Shown here: positions 46,501 through 54,688 of the stretch, piece after piece | Numbering within the stretch: position 1 is the first letter of the stretch | How the letters are laid out: each line of letters starts with the position of its first letter | NCBI GenBank assembly: GCA_949948985.1 | Contig: CATLIG010000002.1 | Location: 48,275-112,274, forward strand | DNA length: 64,000 nucleotides | Direction of reading: 5' to 3' | DNA from: an uncultured Clostridia bacterium | GTDB lineage: Bacteria; Bacillota; Clostridia; Lachnospirales; CAG-274 | Translations under genes and position numbers: made by a program | The notes under the pieces: model-generated | What the model was told of the DNA's origin: nothing | Databases searched by the model: none | What the model saw: only the letters and a program-made list of their open reading frames with translations

Positions 46501-47380
46501 CGATATTGAGAAAGATTTATCATCGGCGGGTAAAAAGGCAGGAGTTACAGCTCTTAAAAATCTTACGGCAATATATATAAAAGATATTGACGTGACAAAT
46601 AAAGATTCTGATGTTTCACCTTTGTCAAGCTGTAAAATTAAATATGATAAAATAACTGTCGATGGAAATGAATTGACTATAACAAAACCTGATTTAAAAG
46701 AAGCTGTAAATTCATCAGGAGTCTTTGACACGGGAGATCCAATAAACGGTTATGACGGTTCTGCTGTAAAAGAGGTATCCTCTTCTGGAAATATAGTTAA
46801 TTTTACAACCGTATCATCTCCAAAGAAAATAGAGGTGACTTTTACTCTTTCTGATATGAAGTTTAAAGAATCAGAAAAAGATGATACAGTTTTGGCGGAA
46901 AGTGTAAGTGCCGGCACAAAAACTGTAGGGATAGAAAATTACGGTGACACAAAAGAGATTTCGGTTATTGTAACTCCTAAAGACGTAAACTCAAGGGTAT
47001 CTTTTGTATCTTCAGATGAATCTATTGTTTCTGTTTTATCAAAAACAGCTGAAGTGAACAAGGAAAATGGTACAGCCGCGGTTATGATAAAAGGCATTAA
47101 AAAAGGAAAGGCGGCTGTTACAGCATATATTGATAATGCGGAACCGGCTGTTATAAATGTTATTGTGGGGGAAACATCATCATCAGAATTGCCGGGAGAT
47201 ACTGACGGAGATGGAAAGTTGAAAGTAAACGATGTTGAAGCTATACTTGAGTATGTTCTTAAAAAAGATGACAGAGATGTGTCTTTATATGATTTTGATG
47301 AAAACGGTATAATTGACGCGAGAGATGCTGCCTGTGTATTCAGGGAGGTTTTAAATGGAGATTCTTTAACATCAAAATAA
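43523..47380 (+). CDS. Secreted GH5 glycoside hydrolase with Ig-like domains and dockerin
   Basis: A 1285-residue secreted enzyme. After the signal peptide (1-37) come one or two beta-sandwich modules that may bind carbohydrate (about 45-350), a FIVAR-like helical segment (about 350-410) and the GH5 barrel (about 430-770). GH5 signatures are GAGWNLGNTMDG, NTVRIPVTWGTM, INIHHDG, ESMNEV with acid/base Glu near 569 and IIGEFG with nucleophile Glu near 695. Then follow two Big_2 domains (785-950), an unassigned module (953-1115), a third Big_2-like domain and a dockerin (about 1224-1280) with two calcium loops, DTDGDGKLKVNDVEAILEYV and DFDENGIIDARDAACVF. It is an endo-glucanase, mannanase or xyloglucanase type. 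The dockerin implies cohesin scaffolds elsewhere in the genome. Confidence 0.93.
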   Translation: MYKISKKMTKLVSFCLSMVIFCLVFGNTIIYSADLSADGYEQTSILKADGSLISDDSSRTDTEGNYNGYIQSLTKFTSDYLRITYTVSGKVKDDTKVFTFQPYDLTWQGWEDNFVTIGESTLENGVYTFTIPTEKVVQSLSTGKSIQGINLSFCPDTGASVTLQNYYTLKIPTDEPTEEKAQLESPVILHTITEKELSEAGCNWYGSNKAAIYVKVTQADKYSWLNAAISLGTNRIGKGSSKYLHASACTIKSGGYYIQDGIVGKAGTGYYVFPDVNLNTTLSDNITPLSEEELKKITIDVKTGTKDTNCEILGIKFKNGAVYPKGFTVPKCESATLDVTETGERDKLKMTLDYCSTMSASKYTQDSWQKFQTALFQAKTKYENESLSGEEYAAARSALEKVKANLNFILSEDKGNPRPFRVLSPKETVDEMGAGWNLGNTMDGHTGHTPAETAWQPYVTTKAMIKSVHDLGINTVRIPVTWGTMIDDENGYKINEKWISRVQDIVDYCISLDMYAIINIHHDGAEQEGWLCVAADDIDKVYEKYEYVWRNIAERFKDYDEHLIFESMNEVTSGSNDKNNVLFDNPIIMNLNQIFTNVVRSTGSNNSKRWLSVPGHYALPSAVTNKDYKFTLPEDSVSDRLFVAAHIYAGPSNFYMSKDMTATVCELSACTDMLNKIKVMGTTWSDKGVPVIIGEFGCFNKNNPKERAYYVEIFNRACKNAGMLVPCYWDQGWFDRSEKPADYSFSIIDRENNKPIDKEVTDGLIRGTELSGELSSLVKDPEIIPITDINVDKESVDLVIGENVKINAETLPSSSNDVLLWSSDDENIATVYRGKIRGRGIGSTTIKAFSQSGSAEKIINVNIVANENSDIGRIETDKDSYRLAVGQYDYINAEITGGLEDDFISFKSSDSGIATVSPTGKIVAVAKGFATITAVTSRGITKVMPVVVESVIDKDYMDIALNVYYNDKSHKYYSNDVGESIRVKENGQYTLTFDIEKDLSSAGKKAGVTALKNLTAIYIKDIDVTNKDSDVSPLSSCKIKYDKITVDGNELTITKPDLKEAVNSSGVFDTGDPINGYDGSAVKEVSSSGNIVNFTTVSSPKKIEVTFTLSDMKFKESEKDDTVLAESVSAGTKTVGIENYGDTKEISVIVTPKDVNSRVSFVSSDESIVSVLSKTAEVNKENGTAAVMIKGIKKGKAAVTAYIDNAEPAVINVIVGETSSSELPGDTDGDGKLKVNDVEAILEYVLKKDDRDVSLYDFDENGIIDARDAACVFREVLNGDSLTSK

Positions 47381-47390
47381 TTACTGATTT

Positions 47391-47423
47391 AAGCGGGATA
47401 CTTGATTTTTCAGTTTCCCGCTT
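47391..47423 (+). terminator. Terminator after the GH5 gene
   Basis: AAGCGGGA pairs with TCCCGCTT around a loop that adds an inner ACT-AGT pairing, followed by TATTTGG. The stem starts ten bases after the stop. Confidence 0.7.
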
Positions 47424-47493
47424 TATTTGGACTTTTCAGAATTTTTTGGTGAATTTTATCGATATTTTATTTGTTTTATATTTCACAAGCTTA

Positions 47494-47523
47494 TTGACAT
47501 AAGAATAAATAATATTATATAAT
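47494..47523 (+). promoter_or_regulatory. Promoter of rho
   Basis: TTGACA, 18 bases, TATAAT, located about 50 bp before the rho start codon. Confidence 0.8.
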
Positions 47524-47570
47524 TACATTATAAATAAATAAGTACAAATACAATTTCAGGAGGATTTATT

Positions 47571-48992
47571 TTGAATTATCACGAAAAAACTCTTTTGGAA
47601 ATAAGAGAACTTGCAAAAGAGAAAGGTATAAAGAGTATTACTAAGTATAAAAAAGACGAGTTGATTGAAAAAATTATGAGTTGTGAAAATTTAGATGAGG
47701 AAAGCAATAATACAGAAAAAAATAGCTTTGCTAATGATGTTTTTGAATCGGAAATGAAATATGATAAACACGAAAAAGAAAAAAATAATTTTCACTGCAA
47801 TAAAGATGAAAATGATAATAACTCCGATACGGTTGCTTTAAATAAAAGTTATTTGGAAGAACTTGACAGCGGAATTATAACAGAAGGAATTCTTGAGGTT
47901 TTGCCGGACGGATATGGTTTTTTAAGACGGCAGAATTATTTGCCGGGTTCAGACGATATATATATTTCTCCGTCTCAGATAAAACGGTTTAATCTAAAAA
48001 CAGGCGACTGTGTCAAAGGAAACATAAGAATCCCTAAAGAAAATGAAAAATTTCGTGCATTACTTTTTGTTCAGACAGTAAACGGCGACAGACCGTTTAA
48101 TCTCTCAAGACGTTCCAATTTTGAGGATCTTACACCTATTTATCCTGATGAAAAATTAAATCTTGAAACAAATAAAAAAAATATCCCGACAAGAATTATT
48201 GATATAATATCTCCTATCGGAAAAGGGCAGAGGGGAATGATTGTAGCTCCTCCGAAAACCGGTAAAACGGTTTTGCTTAAAAATATTGCCAATTCTGTTA
48301 CAAAAAATCACCCGGATACACATTTGATAGTTCTGCTTATAGATGAACGGCCTGAAGAGGTTACGGATATGCAAAGGTCTATAGAGGGCAAAAATGTAGA
48401 TGTTGTTTACTCGACATTTGACGAAGAGCCTGAACACCATAAAAGAGTGGCTGAAATGGTGCTTGAAAGGGCTAAAAGACTTGTTGAACAAAAAAAAGAC
48501 CTTGTTATTCTTCTTGACAGCATAACAAGACTTGCCAGAGCATATAATCTTATAATTCCGCCAAGTGGACGAACTCTTTCAGGAGGTCTTGACCCCGCAT
48601 CTTTATATATGCCTAAAAAATTCTTTGGAGCCGCAAGAAATATAGAGGAGGGAGGCAGTCTTACTATATTGGCTACCGCTCTTATTGAAACGGGAAGTAA
48701 AATGGACGATGTTATTTTTGAGGAATTTAAGGGTACCGGAAATATGGAGCTTGTACTTGACAGAAAGCTTGCTGAAAAACGTATTTTTCCTGCTATTGAC
48801 ATTTCAAAATCAGGGACAAGGCGTGAGGATTTACTTCTTTCCGAAAAAGAACTTGAGGCGGTGTATTCTCTTAGAAAGAGTTTTGGAAATGCTTCTGTTG
48901 TCGAAATAAATGAACAGTTGTCGGAAATGCTTTTAAAAACAGAGTCAAATAGTGATTTTATAAATAGTGTTAAAGAAATATTTATTAATTGA
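47571..48992 (+). CDS. rho: Transcription termination factor Rho
   Basis: A 473-residue hexameric RNA helicase that ends transcription. The N-terminal Rho_N helix region ([18 protein letters not shown]) is followed by an acidic, Asn-rich insert (about 45-95) and the RNA-binding OB fold with [20 protein letters not shown]. The ATPase core holds [15 protein letters not shown] (Walker A) and [15 protein letters not shown] (Walker B), with the R-loop region [20 protein letters not shown]. The start is TTG after AGGAGG. The poorly conserved insert is like those in other Clostridial Rho proteins. Confidence 0.96.
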   Translation: MNYHEKTLLEIRELAKEKGIKSITKYKKDELIEKIMSCENLDEESNNTEKNSFANDVFESEMKYDKHEKEKNNFHCNKDENDNNSDTVALNKSYLEELDSGIITEGILEVLPDGYGFLRRQNYLPGSDDIYISPSQIKRFNLKTGDCVKGNIRIPKENEKFRALLFVQTVNGDRPFNLSRRSNFEDLTPIYPDEKLNLETNKKNIPTRIIDIISPIGKGQRGMIVAPPKTGKTVLLKNIANSVTKNHPDTHLIVLLIDERPEEVTDMQRSIEGKNVDVVYSTFDEEPEHHKRVAEMVLERAKRLVEQKKDLVILLDSITRLARAYNLIIPPSGRTLSGGLDPASLYMPKKFFGAARNIEEGGSLTILATALIETGSKMDDVIFEEFKGTGNMELVLDRKLAEKRIFPAIDISKSGTRREDLLLSEKELEAVYSLRKSFGNASVVEINEQLSEMLLKTESNSDFINSVKEIFIN

Positions 48993-49010
48993 TAGTAAGG
49001 GGATAATTTT

Positions 49011-49838
49011 ATGAAGTCAAAACTGGTTTCTTTTATTGTAGTGACGGCAATAGGTTTATCATCGTTTTTTTCAACTGTTTTCGCTGACGGAGGGATAACT
49101 GTATTTTTAAACGGAAGAAAAATTACTTCCGGAGAATCTTTAATTATTGAAAATTCTGCATATGTTCCTATGAGAAGTATATTTGAGGCTTTTGGTTTTG
49201 ACGTTGAATGGAACGGAGATAAAAAAAGAATTAAAGTTAAAAAGGCAGAGGAAAACTACATAATGATTTTACAGGCAGGAAGTACTTCTGTGAATATATG
49301 TGGAAGTGACACGACTATCGACAAAGCGCCTGTAATTGTAAATAACAGAGTTTTACTGCCGCTGCGGGCTGTCAGTGAAAAGATTGGGGCTGATATAGAC
49401 TGGAATTTTGCCAATAAAACAATAAATATAACAAAAGATGAAACTCCTGTTGTAACACAGACTTCAAAAAAATTTAATTTCCAGAATTATGCCGACAATA
49501 ATTTTTGGAGTGACAGCACATGGGAAAAAAGTTTAGAATCTGAAAATAATTATAAAAATAGCGCTGATATTTTTATGGAAAATAACAAGCCTTCTTATGA
49601 AGAATATGAAGAATATTATGAAAATGATTATGACGATGGGTATGACGACGGATATGGAGATGGATATTTTGACGCTTTAAGAAGAAAATACAGACACAGA
49701 CATTATGGACATCATTATGATGAAAATAACGATTTAGAAAACCAAGAAGATGAAACGCAAAACTTTGATAATTATGAAAAAAATAATAGTTCTGTAAGGC
49801 AACCTATGTCAGGCGATGCTGATGAGGGTGTCGAATAG
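49011..49838 (+). CDS. Secreted protein with copper-amine-oxidase N-terminal-like domain
   Basis: A 275-residue secreted protein. A signal peptide ending near TVFA is followed by two tandem halves of the Cu_amine_oxidN1 domain (about 28-140): VFLNGRKITSGESLII with YVPMRSIFEAFGFDVEW, and VNNRVLLPLRAVSEKIGADI. In Clostridia this domain occurs in many cell-surface proteins and is not a copper oxidase. The C-terminal 130 residues are acidic and Tyr/Asp-rich (YDDGYDDGYGDGY), with a His/Arg patch and no known fold. It begins 18 bases after rho, with GTAAGGGG as a plausible ribosome binding site, so the two may be co-transcribed. Function unknown. Confidence 0.82.
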   Translation: MKSKLVSFIVVTAIGLSSFFSTVFADGGITVFLNGRKITSGESLIIENSAYVPMRSIFEAFGFDVEWNGDKKRIKVKKAEENYIMILQAGSTSVNICGSDTTIDKAPVIVNNRVLLPLRAVSEKIGADIDWNFANKTINITKDETPVVTQTSKKFNFQNYADNNFWSDSTWEKSLESENNYKNSADIFMENNKPSYEEYEEYYENDYDDGYDDGYGDGYFDALRRKYRHRHYGHHYDENNDLENQEDETQNFDNYEKNNSSVRQPMSGDADEGVE

Positions 49839-49901
49839 GTCTGATAAATATATTGGTTTATTCTTTTATTGGTTTAGTTATAAAAATTTTTTGGATTGTG
49901 A

Positions 49902-50065
49902 TATAGTCAATCAACTTGAAAATGAGAAAAAGGAGGCGAGCTAAAAATTGTTTTTGCAAGGCGGCGGAGGGAGAGCATAGCCGACTTCCTATGCCGACCG
50001 ACGGCAACACGGCAAAAAGGATTTTTAGCCGCTGAACTTACTTATTTTTAAGTTGATTGACTATA
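49902..50065. repeat. Family A element, full-length reference copy
   Basis: A 164-bp copy with perfect 16-bp terminal inverted repeats. The interior runs GGAGGCGAGCTAAAAATTG, then a GC-rich core with GAGAGCATAGCCGAC and CCTATGCCGAC, then GGATTTTTAGCCGCTGAAC. The two halves are imperfect complements over most of their length. Confidence 0.92.
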
Positions 50066-50071
50066 ATAGAA

Positions 50072-50213
50072 CGTTTACAGCAATTTCGGAATAGAAAGAG
50101 AAAATAAAAAATATTCTATTAAATATTTCTACGTTTTCGGCATTTAAAAATCAAAACGCCTTACACTAAAATATAGAATAAGATATTTTTTATATCTACC
50201 GGAATTGCTGTAA
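50072..50213. repeat. Family C-like element next to a family A copy
   Basis: TTTACAGCAATTTCGGAATAG at the left pairs with CTACCGGAATTGCTGTAA at the right. The interior holds AAAAAATATTCTATT and AATAAGATATTTTTT. It is seven bases from the family A copy. Confidence 0.55.
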
Positions 50214-50218
50214 TAACC

Positions 50219-50358
50219 TCTGTAACATCGCCTGACAAATCTTTTTCCGTCATACTTTGCCTGATTTTTTTGAAATACTTGAAAAGTTCCTGTAAAAATC
50301 AGGTTTCGTCTGTCAAAAAAATATATTGTCAATTACTATCGCTTAGGTTACCGAACAG
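50219..50358. repeat. Family D element
   Basis: It begins TCTGTAACATCGCCTGACAAA and ends ATCGCTTAGGTTACCGAACAG. Inside, CCTGATTTTTTTGAAATAC and GTAAAAATCAGG face each other. Related copies or fragments are at 58378, 59309, 20377 and 63521. It fills the space to the stop of the GGDEF-EAL gene. Confidence 0.5.
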
Positions 50359-50365
50359 ATTTCAT

Positions 50366-52978
50366 TTATTGAACAGCTTTATTATAATTAATTATGTCAT
50401 ACATATTTTTTCCGATTATTTCAAATGCTTTTTCATAGGGCATAGGTTTTCCAATATAAAAACCCTGTCCTATATCACAGCCTTTGCTGTTAAGCCAGTT
50501 AAGTTGTTTTTCATCTTCTATCCCCTCAGCTACAACAGACAGGTTTATGCATTTGGCAAGGTTAAGTATAAGAGATAAAATTTCTTTGTTTGTATTTTTT
50601 TCTGAAATGGTATCAGTGAAAGATTTATCAATTTTTAAAACATCAATAGGGATTTGTTTTAAATATGATAATGATGAATAACCGGTTCCGAAATCATCAA
50701 GTGAGAATTTTATACCATGTCTGTTTAAAATATTGATTTTTTCAACGGTTTCATCAATTGATTTAATAAGAACCGACTCTGTCAGTTCAAGTTTTATGTT
50801 TTTAGGATTAACATTTTTTTCTCTTATTGTATTTAGTACAAAATCAACAAAATCATCGCACATTATTTGTACTACAGATACGTTTACTGATATACACAAG
50901 TCATCATAACCTCTGGAAACAAGCTCTTTAATAAAATTACAGGTTGATGTAAAAGCGAATTTTCCTATTGGAATTATAAGTTGGTTTTTTTCAGCCTGAG
51001 GAATAAATTTATTTGGCTGAACAAAGCCTTTACGTGGACTTAACCAACGAATAAGAGCTTCAAAACCATACAATTCGCCTGTTTTTATATTGTATTGAGG
51101 CTGATAGTATAATACAAACTCATTATTTTCAATAGCTCCCTTTAAATCATTTTCAATAGATATTATTTCATAAATTTCATTTCTCATAGAGTTATTGAAA
51201 TATTTAACTCTGTTACGCCCTTCTTCTTTTGCTCTTTGAAGCGCTATATCGGCGCATTTGAAAAGTTCTGTATAGGTTAAACCATTATCGGGATAAAGAC
51301 TTACACCCATACTTATTGACACATTTGTTCGTATATTACTTATGTAATATTCTTTATTTATAACGCTGAATACCTCATCAATATATTTATTAAGTTCAGT
51401 TTCATTTTCTATATACTCATATAAAATTACAAACTCATCGCCACTTCTTTTGCATAGTTTGACTTTTATATTATCTATGCTTGATATACGATTGCTAATA
51501 TCAATTATAAAGCTGTCGCCAGCACTGTGTCCAAACATTTCATTTATGTATTTAAAATTATCTATATCTATATACATAAGAGCGATTTTTGTATTGGTAG
51601 TATTTACGATAATAATACTGTTGAAATATTCCTCAAGATAAATAAGGTTGTTTAATCCTGTAAGCTGGTCGAAATATGCTATTTTTTGTATTTTTTTTTC
51701 ATAATCCTTTAAGGCTGAAATATTTGTCCCGATAAAATCAATAATATTTTTATTGTCCTTATGTGTATATGTGTTCCACAAAATATAAATCCATTTTCCA
51801 TCATTTCTTATAACCGGCATATCAAGCTGTTCTTCTGTTGCTTCTGATTTCAATATGTTTTCCAGATATGAGTCGAGAGATGTATAATAGCTTTCAGGGA
51901 TAATGCTATAAATAGAGCGGTTTTTAAAATCAGATTTTTTAAAACAGGCGATTTTTAAAAAATTATCGTTATAGTCAATAATTCCTCCGTTAGTATTCAT
52001 TTTAAATGTTATTATATTTGAACTGTTTATAAAAAAATCACTTTTTTTCTTTTTATTTTTTAAATATTCCGTAAGCCTTGAAAAATGAATTATCATAATG
52101 ACAGCTATTAAAATAATAATAAGTGTCACTATTGTAATAACTGTATGAAGGGCATATATTTTATTATATAACTCGTTTTCGGGAATCGCTGAAACAAGTA
52201 TCCAGCCATTGTTTTTAAATGCTCGAAAAAATGTGAGCATATTTTTATCTTCATATACAAATTTTTCTTGTCCCCATAAAATTTCTGACGCTTTTTTCTG
52301 CATGGAACTTATAACGGATAAGTTTGAGTTATGTTCCTGCACAGCGCCCGTTTTTGTAAGATTGTCGGATATTTCTGAAGATGTGGAGGCTACTATTATC
52401 TTATCTGTGGTTGTTATAAAAGATATTGAGCCTTTTCCAAAATCAAAAGTTTTTATTATATCATTAAATTCAGAAATATTATAGAATACAACTAGTATTT
52501 TTTCTACCTGACCTTTTATATTTCTTATAGGAGAAGCAACTGAAATAATCCATTTTTGACTGTTATAACTGTAAAATGGGTTGCTTATTGCCGTAATTCC
52601 GTCAAGGGAAGAACGAAAATATTCCTTATCTCTTATATATGTGGCTTCATTGTTATTTGATATATAGTTACCGTCTGTATCCACGATAAACGCGTTTTCA
52701 CAGGTTAAAGTGTTTTTTACAACAGAGAGGATTTTATCATAATCGATAGAATAGTTTTTGTACTTAAAATTTATTTCTGCTATTGTTTTTACCTCATTCA
52801 ATTTAGCTGATATATTATTTTCTATTGTATTTGTAACAGTAATAAGTCTGTCCGAAGCATACATATTTGCCAGTTCAATAAGTTTTGAATGAACATATTT
52901 ATGGTAAACGAAATAAAATATAATCGCAAGTATTATAATAATTATAAATCTAAAATATTTTTTGTTTTTTTTGTCCAA
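50366..52978 (-). CDS. Membrane sensor diguanylate cyclase/phosphodiesterase (dCACHE-PAS-GGDEF-EAL)
   Basis: A protein of about 870 residues. TM1 is at 8-28, an extracellular dCACHE-type sensor spans about 40-270 (VDTDGNYISNNNEATYIRD, SNPFYSYNSQKWIISVASPI) and TM2 about 277-300. A PAS domain follows (about 310-425), then GGDEF with signature SGDEF near 512, and EAL (about 615-860). The EAL active-site motifs are intact: FEALIRW, ELTESVLI, DDFGTGYSSLSYL and AEGIED. It should hydrolyse c-di-GMP, and SGDEF variants can still be active cyclases. The open frame runs back to 53059, inside a family A repeat. The likelier start is TTG at 52978 after AAGGTAGG. Confidence 0.9.
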   Translation of the reverse strand: MDKKNKKYFRFIIIIILAIIFYFVYHKYVHSKLIELANMYASDRLITVTNTIENNISAKLNEVKTIAEINFKYKNYSIDYDKILSVVKNTLTCENAFIVDTDGNYISNNNEATYIRDKEYFRSSLDGITAISNPFYSYNSQKWIISVASPIRNIKGQVEKILVVFYNISEFNDIIKTFDFGKGSISFITTTDKIIVASTSSEISDNLTKTGAVQEHNSNLSVISSMQKKASEILWGQEKFVYEDKNMLTFFRAFKNNGWILVSAIPENELYNKIYALHTVITIVTLIIILIAVIMIIHFSRLTEYLKNKKKKSDFFINSSNIITFKMNTNGGIIDYNDNFLKIACFKKSDFKNRSIYSIIPESYYTSLDSYLENILKSEATEEQLDMPVIRNDGKWIYILWNTYTHKDNKNIIDFIGTNISALKDYEKKIQKIAYFDQLTGLNNLIYLEEYFNSIIIVNTTNTKIALMYIDIDNFKYINEMFGHSAGDSFIIDISNRISSIDNIKVKLCKRSGDEFVILYEYIENETELNKYIDEVFSVINKEYYISNIRTNVSISMGVSLYPDNGLTYTELFKCADIALQRAKEEGRNRVKYFNNSMRNEIYEIISIENDLKGAIENNEFVLYYQPQYNIKTGELYGFEALIRWLSPRKGFVQPNKFIPQAEKNQLIIPIGKFAFTSTCNFIKELVSRGYDDLCISVNVSVVQIMCDDFVDFVLNTIREKNVNPKNIKLELTESVLIKSIDETVEKINILNRHGIKFSLDDFGTGYSSLSYLKQIPIDVLKIDKSFTDTISEKNTNKEILSLILNLAKCINLSVVAEGIEDEKQLNWLNSKGCDIGQGFYIGKPMPYEKAFEIIGKNMYDIINYNKAVQ

Positions 52979-53050
52979 ATTTATTCGCCTACCTTTAAAA
53001 TTAGTATTAAGAAAACGCTGATTTAAAGGTATAAAAAATAAATGATAAAT

Positions 53051-53130
53051 TATAGTCAATCAACTTAAAAATAAGTAAGTTCAGCGGCTAAAAATCCTTT
53101 TTACCGTGTTGCTCAAGTTGATTGACTATA
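53051..53130. repeat. Family A element, 80-bp internally deleted copy
   Basis: Both terminal inverted repeats are perfect. The inside keeps only the right arm in complement orientation (AAGTTCAGCGGCTAAAAATC and TTTACCGTGTTGC). Confidence 0.88.
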
Positions 53131-53299
53131 ATTTACGGTATTTTTATAAGATTATTTTTTATATATTAAATTTAGCATTCACTATCAATATTTTATCAAA
53201 TTATAGTATATTTTACAAGAGGATTGTAAAATATATCGTAAAATCAATTTTTGAAAAATTCATGTTTTATAAATTTAAAAGGTTTTATTGTTATGGCAA

Positions 53300-53370
53300 C
53301 ATAGTCAAACAACTTAAAAAATAAACAGGTTAGACGGAAGAAAGTCTTTTTTACAGTGTTTGTGGCTGAA
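53300..53370. repeat. Degenerate family A relic
   Basis: CATAGTCAAACAACTTAAAAA followed by GGTTAGACGGAAG and GTCTTTTTTACAGTGTTTG parallels the 80-bp copy at 53051, but with many differences and no right terminal repeat. Confidence 0.45.
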
Positions 53371-53415
53371 GATATTGAGAAAAATATTTTTTTTATTGAA
53401 TTATTAAACAGGTCT

Positions 53416-53578
53416 ATAGTCAATCAACTTGAAAATGAGAAAAAGGAGGCAAGCTAAAAATTATTTTTGCAAGGCGGCGGAGGGAGAGCATAGTCGACTG
53501 CCTATGCCGACCGACGGCAACACGGCAAAAAGAATTTTTATTCGCCGAACTTACTTATTTTTAAGTTGATTGACTATA
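53416..53578. repeat. Family A element, full-length copy, apparently nested in a family C end
   Basis: A 163-bp copy with perfect ends and an interior almost identical to the 49902 copy. Directly after it comes ATGGCGCAGTTTCAAAAGAAGTCC (quoted here as GCAGTTTCAAAAGAAGTC), the right end of family C, so it may have inserted into a family C element. Confidence 0.88.
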
Positions 53579-53607
53579 ATGGCGCAGTTTCAAAAGAAGT
53601 CCAATAA
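53579..53607. repeat. Right end of a family C element
   Basis: GGCGCAGTTTCAAAAGAAGT corresponds to GACGCAGTTTCGAAAAAAGT at 2339-2358. Only this end is clear. A weak family B copy (TATAGCGAAAAAATGACAATC to GATTTTATTATTTGCTGTA) occupies about 53718-53810 before plsC. Confidence 0.45.
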
Positions 53608-53862
53608 ATCTTTTTTAAAAAAATTTGTTTTTTTATTTTAATCTTGACATTTTATGAATATGATTATACCATATAAATAAATGACTTGTTTTTATAGGTA
53701 ATAGATTATACGTCTTATATAGCGAAAAAATGACAATCAAACTTTAATAAACCTGATATATTAAGGAATTATTTTATTTTTTGTACTAAGATTTTATTAT
53801 TTGCTGTAAAAGGCTAAGGACAAGTATGATAATGTATCGGAATTTTGGGAGGATTTGATTTA

Positions 53863-54606
53863 ATGTTTAAAAGTTTAAGAAGTATATACTGGTTTGTCAG
53901 TTTTATTGTTTCTATAGGATTTAGCTCAATAAAGCTTTTGAAAGCTAAAATGCTTGAAAAACAAGGAAAGTATGATGAACTTGAAAAGTACGCTTTTGAT
54001 GTTACAACGAAATGGGCAAAAAGAAGGATGAAAGAAAGCGGGGCTGATATAGTTGTACATAATCAGGAAAAAATACCTAAAGACGGCGCCGTACTTTTTA
54101 TGAGCAATCATCAGGGAAATTTTGATATAGCTATATTTATGGCGTCTATTGAGAAAAATACAGGTTTTGTCGCTAAAATAGAAATGGAAAAAGCCATTAT
54201 TGTAAGAGGGTGGATGAAATATATTCATTGCGTTTTTATGGATAGAAGCGATATTAAGCAGTCTTTTAAAATAATTTTGCAAGGTATAGACGTTTTGAAA
54301 AACGGACATTCTCTTGTTGTTTTTCCCGAGGGAACAAGAAGTCAATGTGATGAAATGCATAAATTTAAATCAGGAAGCTTTAAATTGGCTACAAAATCAA
54401 AGGTTCCTATTGTTCCTGTTACTCTTGACGGTTCGTATAAGCTTATGGAACAGCACGGCGGAACAATAACTCCCGCAAGGGTAGACGTATATGTACATGA
54501 CCCTATACCGACAGAGGGACTTACAAAAGATGAGATAAACGAATTGCCTGAAAGGGTTATGGACATTATAGCTACAAAGCTTCCTCAGAACAGAAAGAAT
54601 GATTAA
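53863..54606 (+). CDS. plsC: 1-acyl-sn-glycerol-3-phosphate acyltransferase
   Basis: A 247-residue membrane-associated enzyme that acylates lysophosphatidic acid to phosphatidic acid. A hydrophobic N-terminus (YWFVSFIVSIGFSSI) precedes the acyltransferase domain. Block I is NHQGNFD, the NHx4D catalytic motif, and block III is VVFPEGTRS. PIVPVTLDGSYKL gives block IV. GGGAGG is placed before the ATG at 53863; the longer frame from 53845 contains that site. The gene is flanked by repeats upstream and a strong terminator downstream, so it is monocistronic. Confidence 0.94.
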   Translation: MFKSLRSIYWFVSFIVSIGFSSIKLLKAKMLEKQGKYDELEKYAFDVTTKWAKRRMKESGADIVVHNQEKIPKDGAVLFMSNHQGNFDIAIFMASIEKNTGFVAKIEMEKAIIVRGWMKYIHCVFMDRSDIKQSFKIILQGIDVLKNGHSLVVFPEGTRSQCDEMHKFKSGSFKLATKSKVPIVPVTLDGSYKLMEQHGGTITPARVDVYVHDPIPTEGLTKDEINELPERVMDIIATKLPQNRKND

Positions 54607-54649
54607 CAGCGTTGAAGAGAAGAAATTTGCAAACAATCTATTGCGTATA

Positions 54650-54688
54650 AAAAAAGGTACTGCCTGTTACAGCGGCAGTACCTTTTTT
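54650..54688. terminator. Bidirectional terminator between plsC and the HD-GYP gene
   Basis: AAAAAAGGTACTGCC pairs perfectly with GGCAGTACCTTTTTT. The stop codon of the HD-GYP gene on the minus strand lies at its edge, so it serves both convergent genes. Confidence 0.92.

Noticed and set aside
48407-48802. Minus-strand open frame of 131 codons within rho
   Set aside because: It is the antisense shadow of the conserved Rho ATPase core and has no family features.
49011-49838. Naming the protein after rho a copper amine oxidase
   Set aside because: Only the N-terminal-like domain is present. The catalytic domain and its topaquinone site are absent.
50144-50332. Small minus-strand open frame in the repeat-filled gap near 50.2 kb
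   Set aside because: It is made of family C and D repeat sequence, with no ribosome binding site and no protein-like features.
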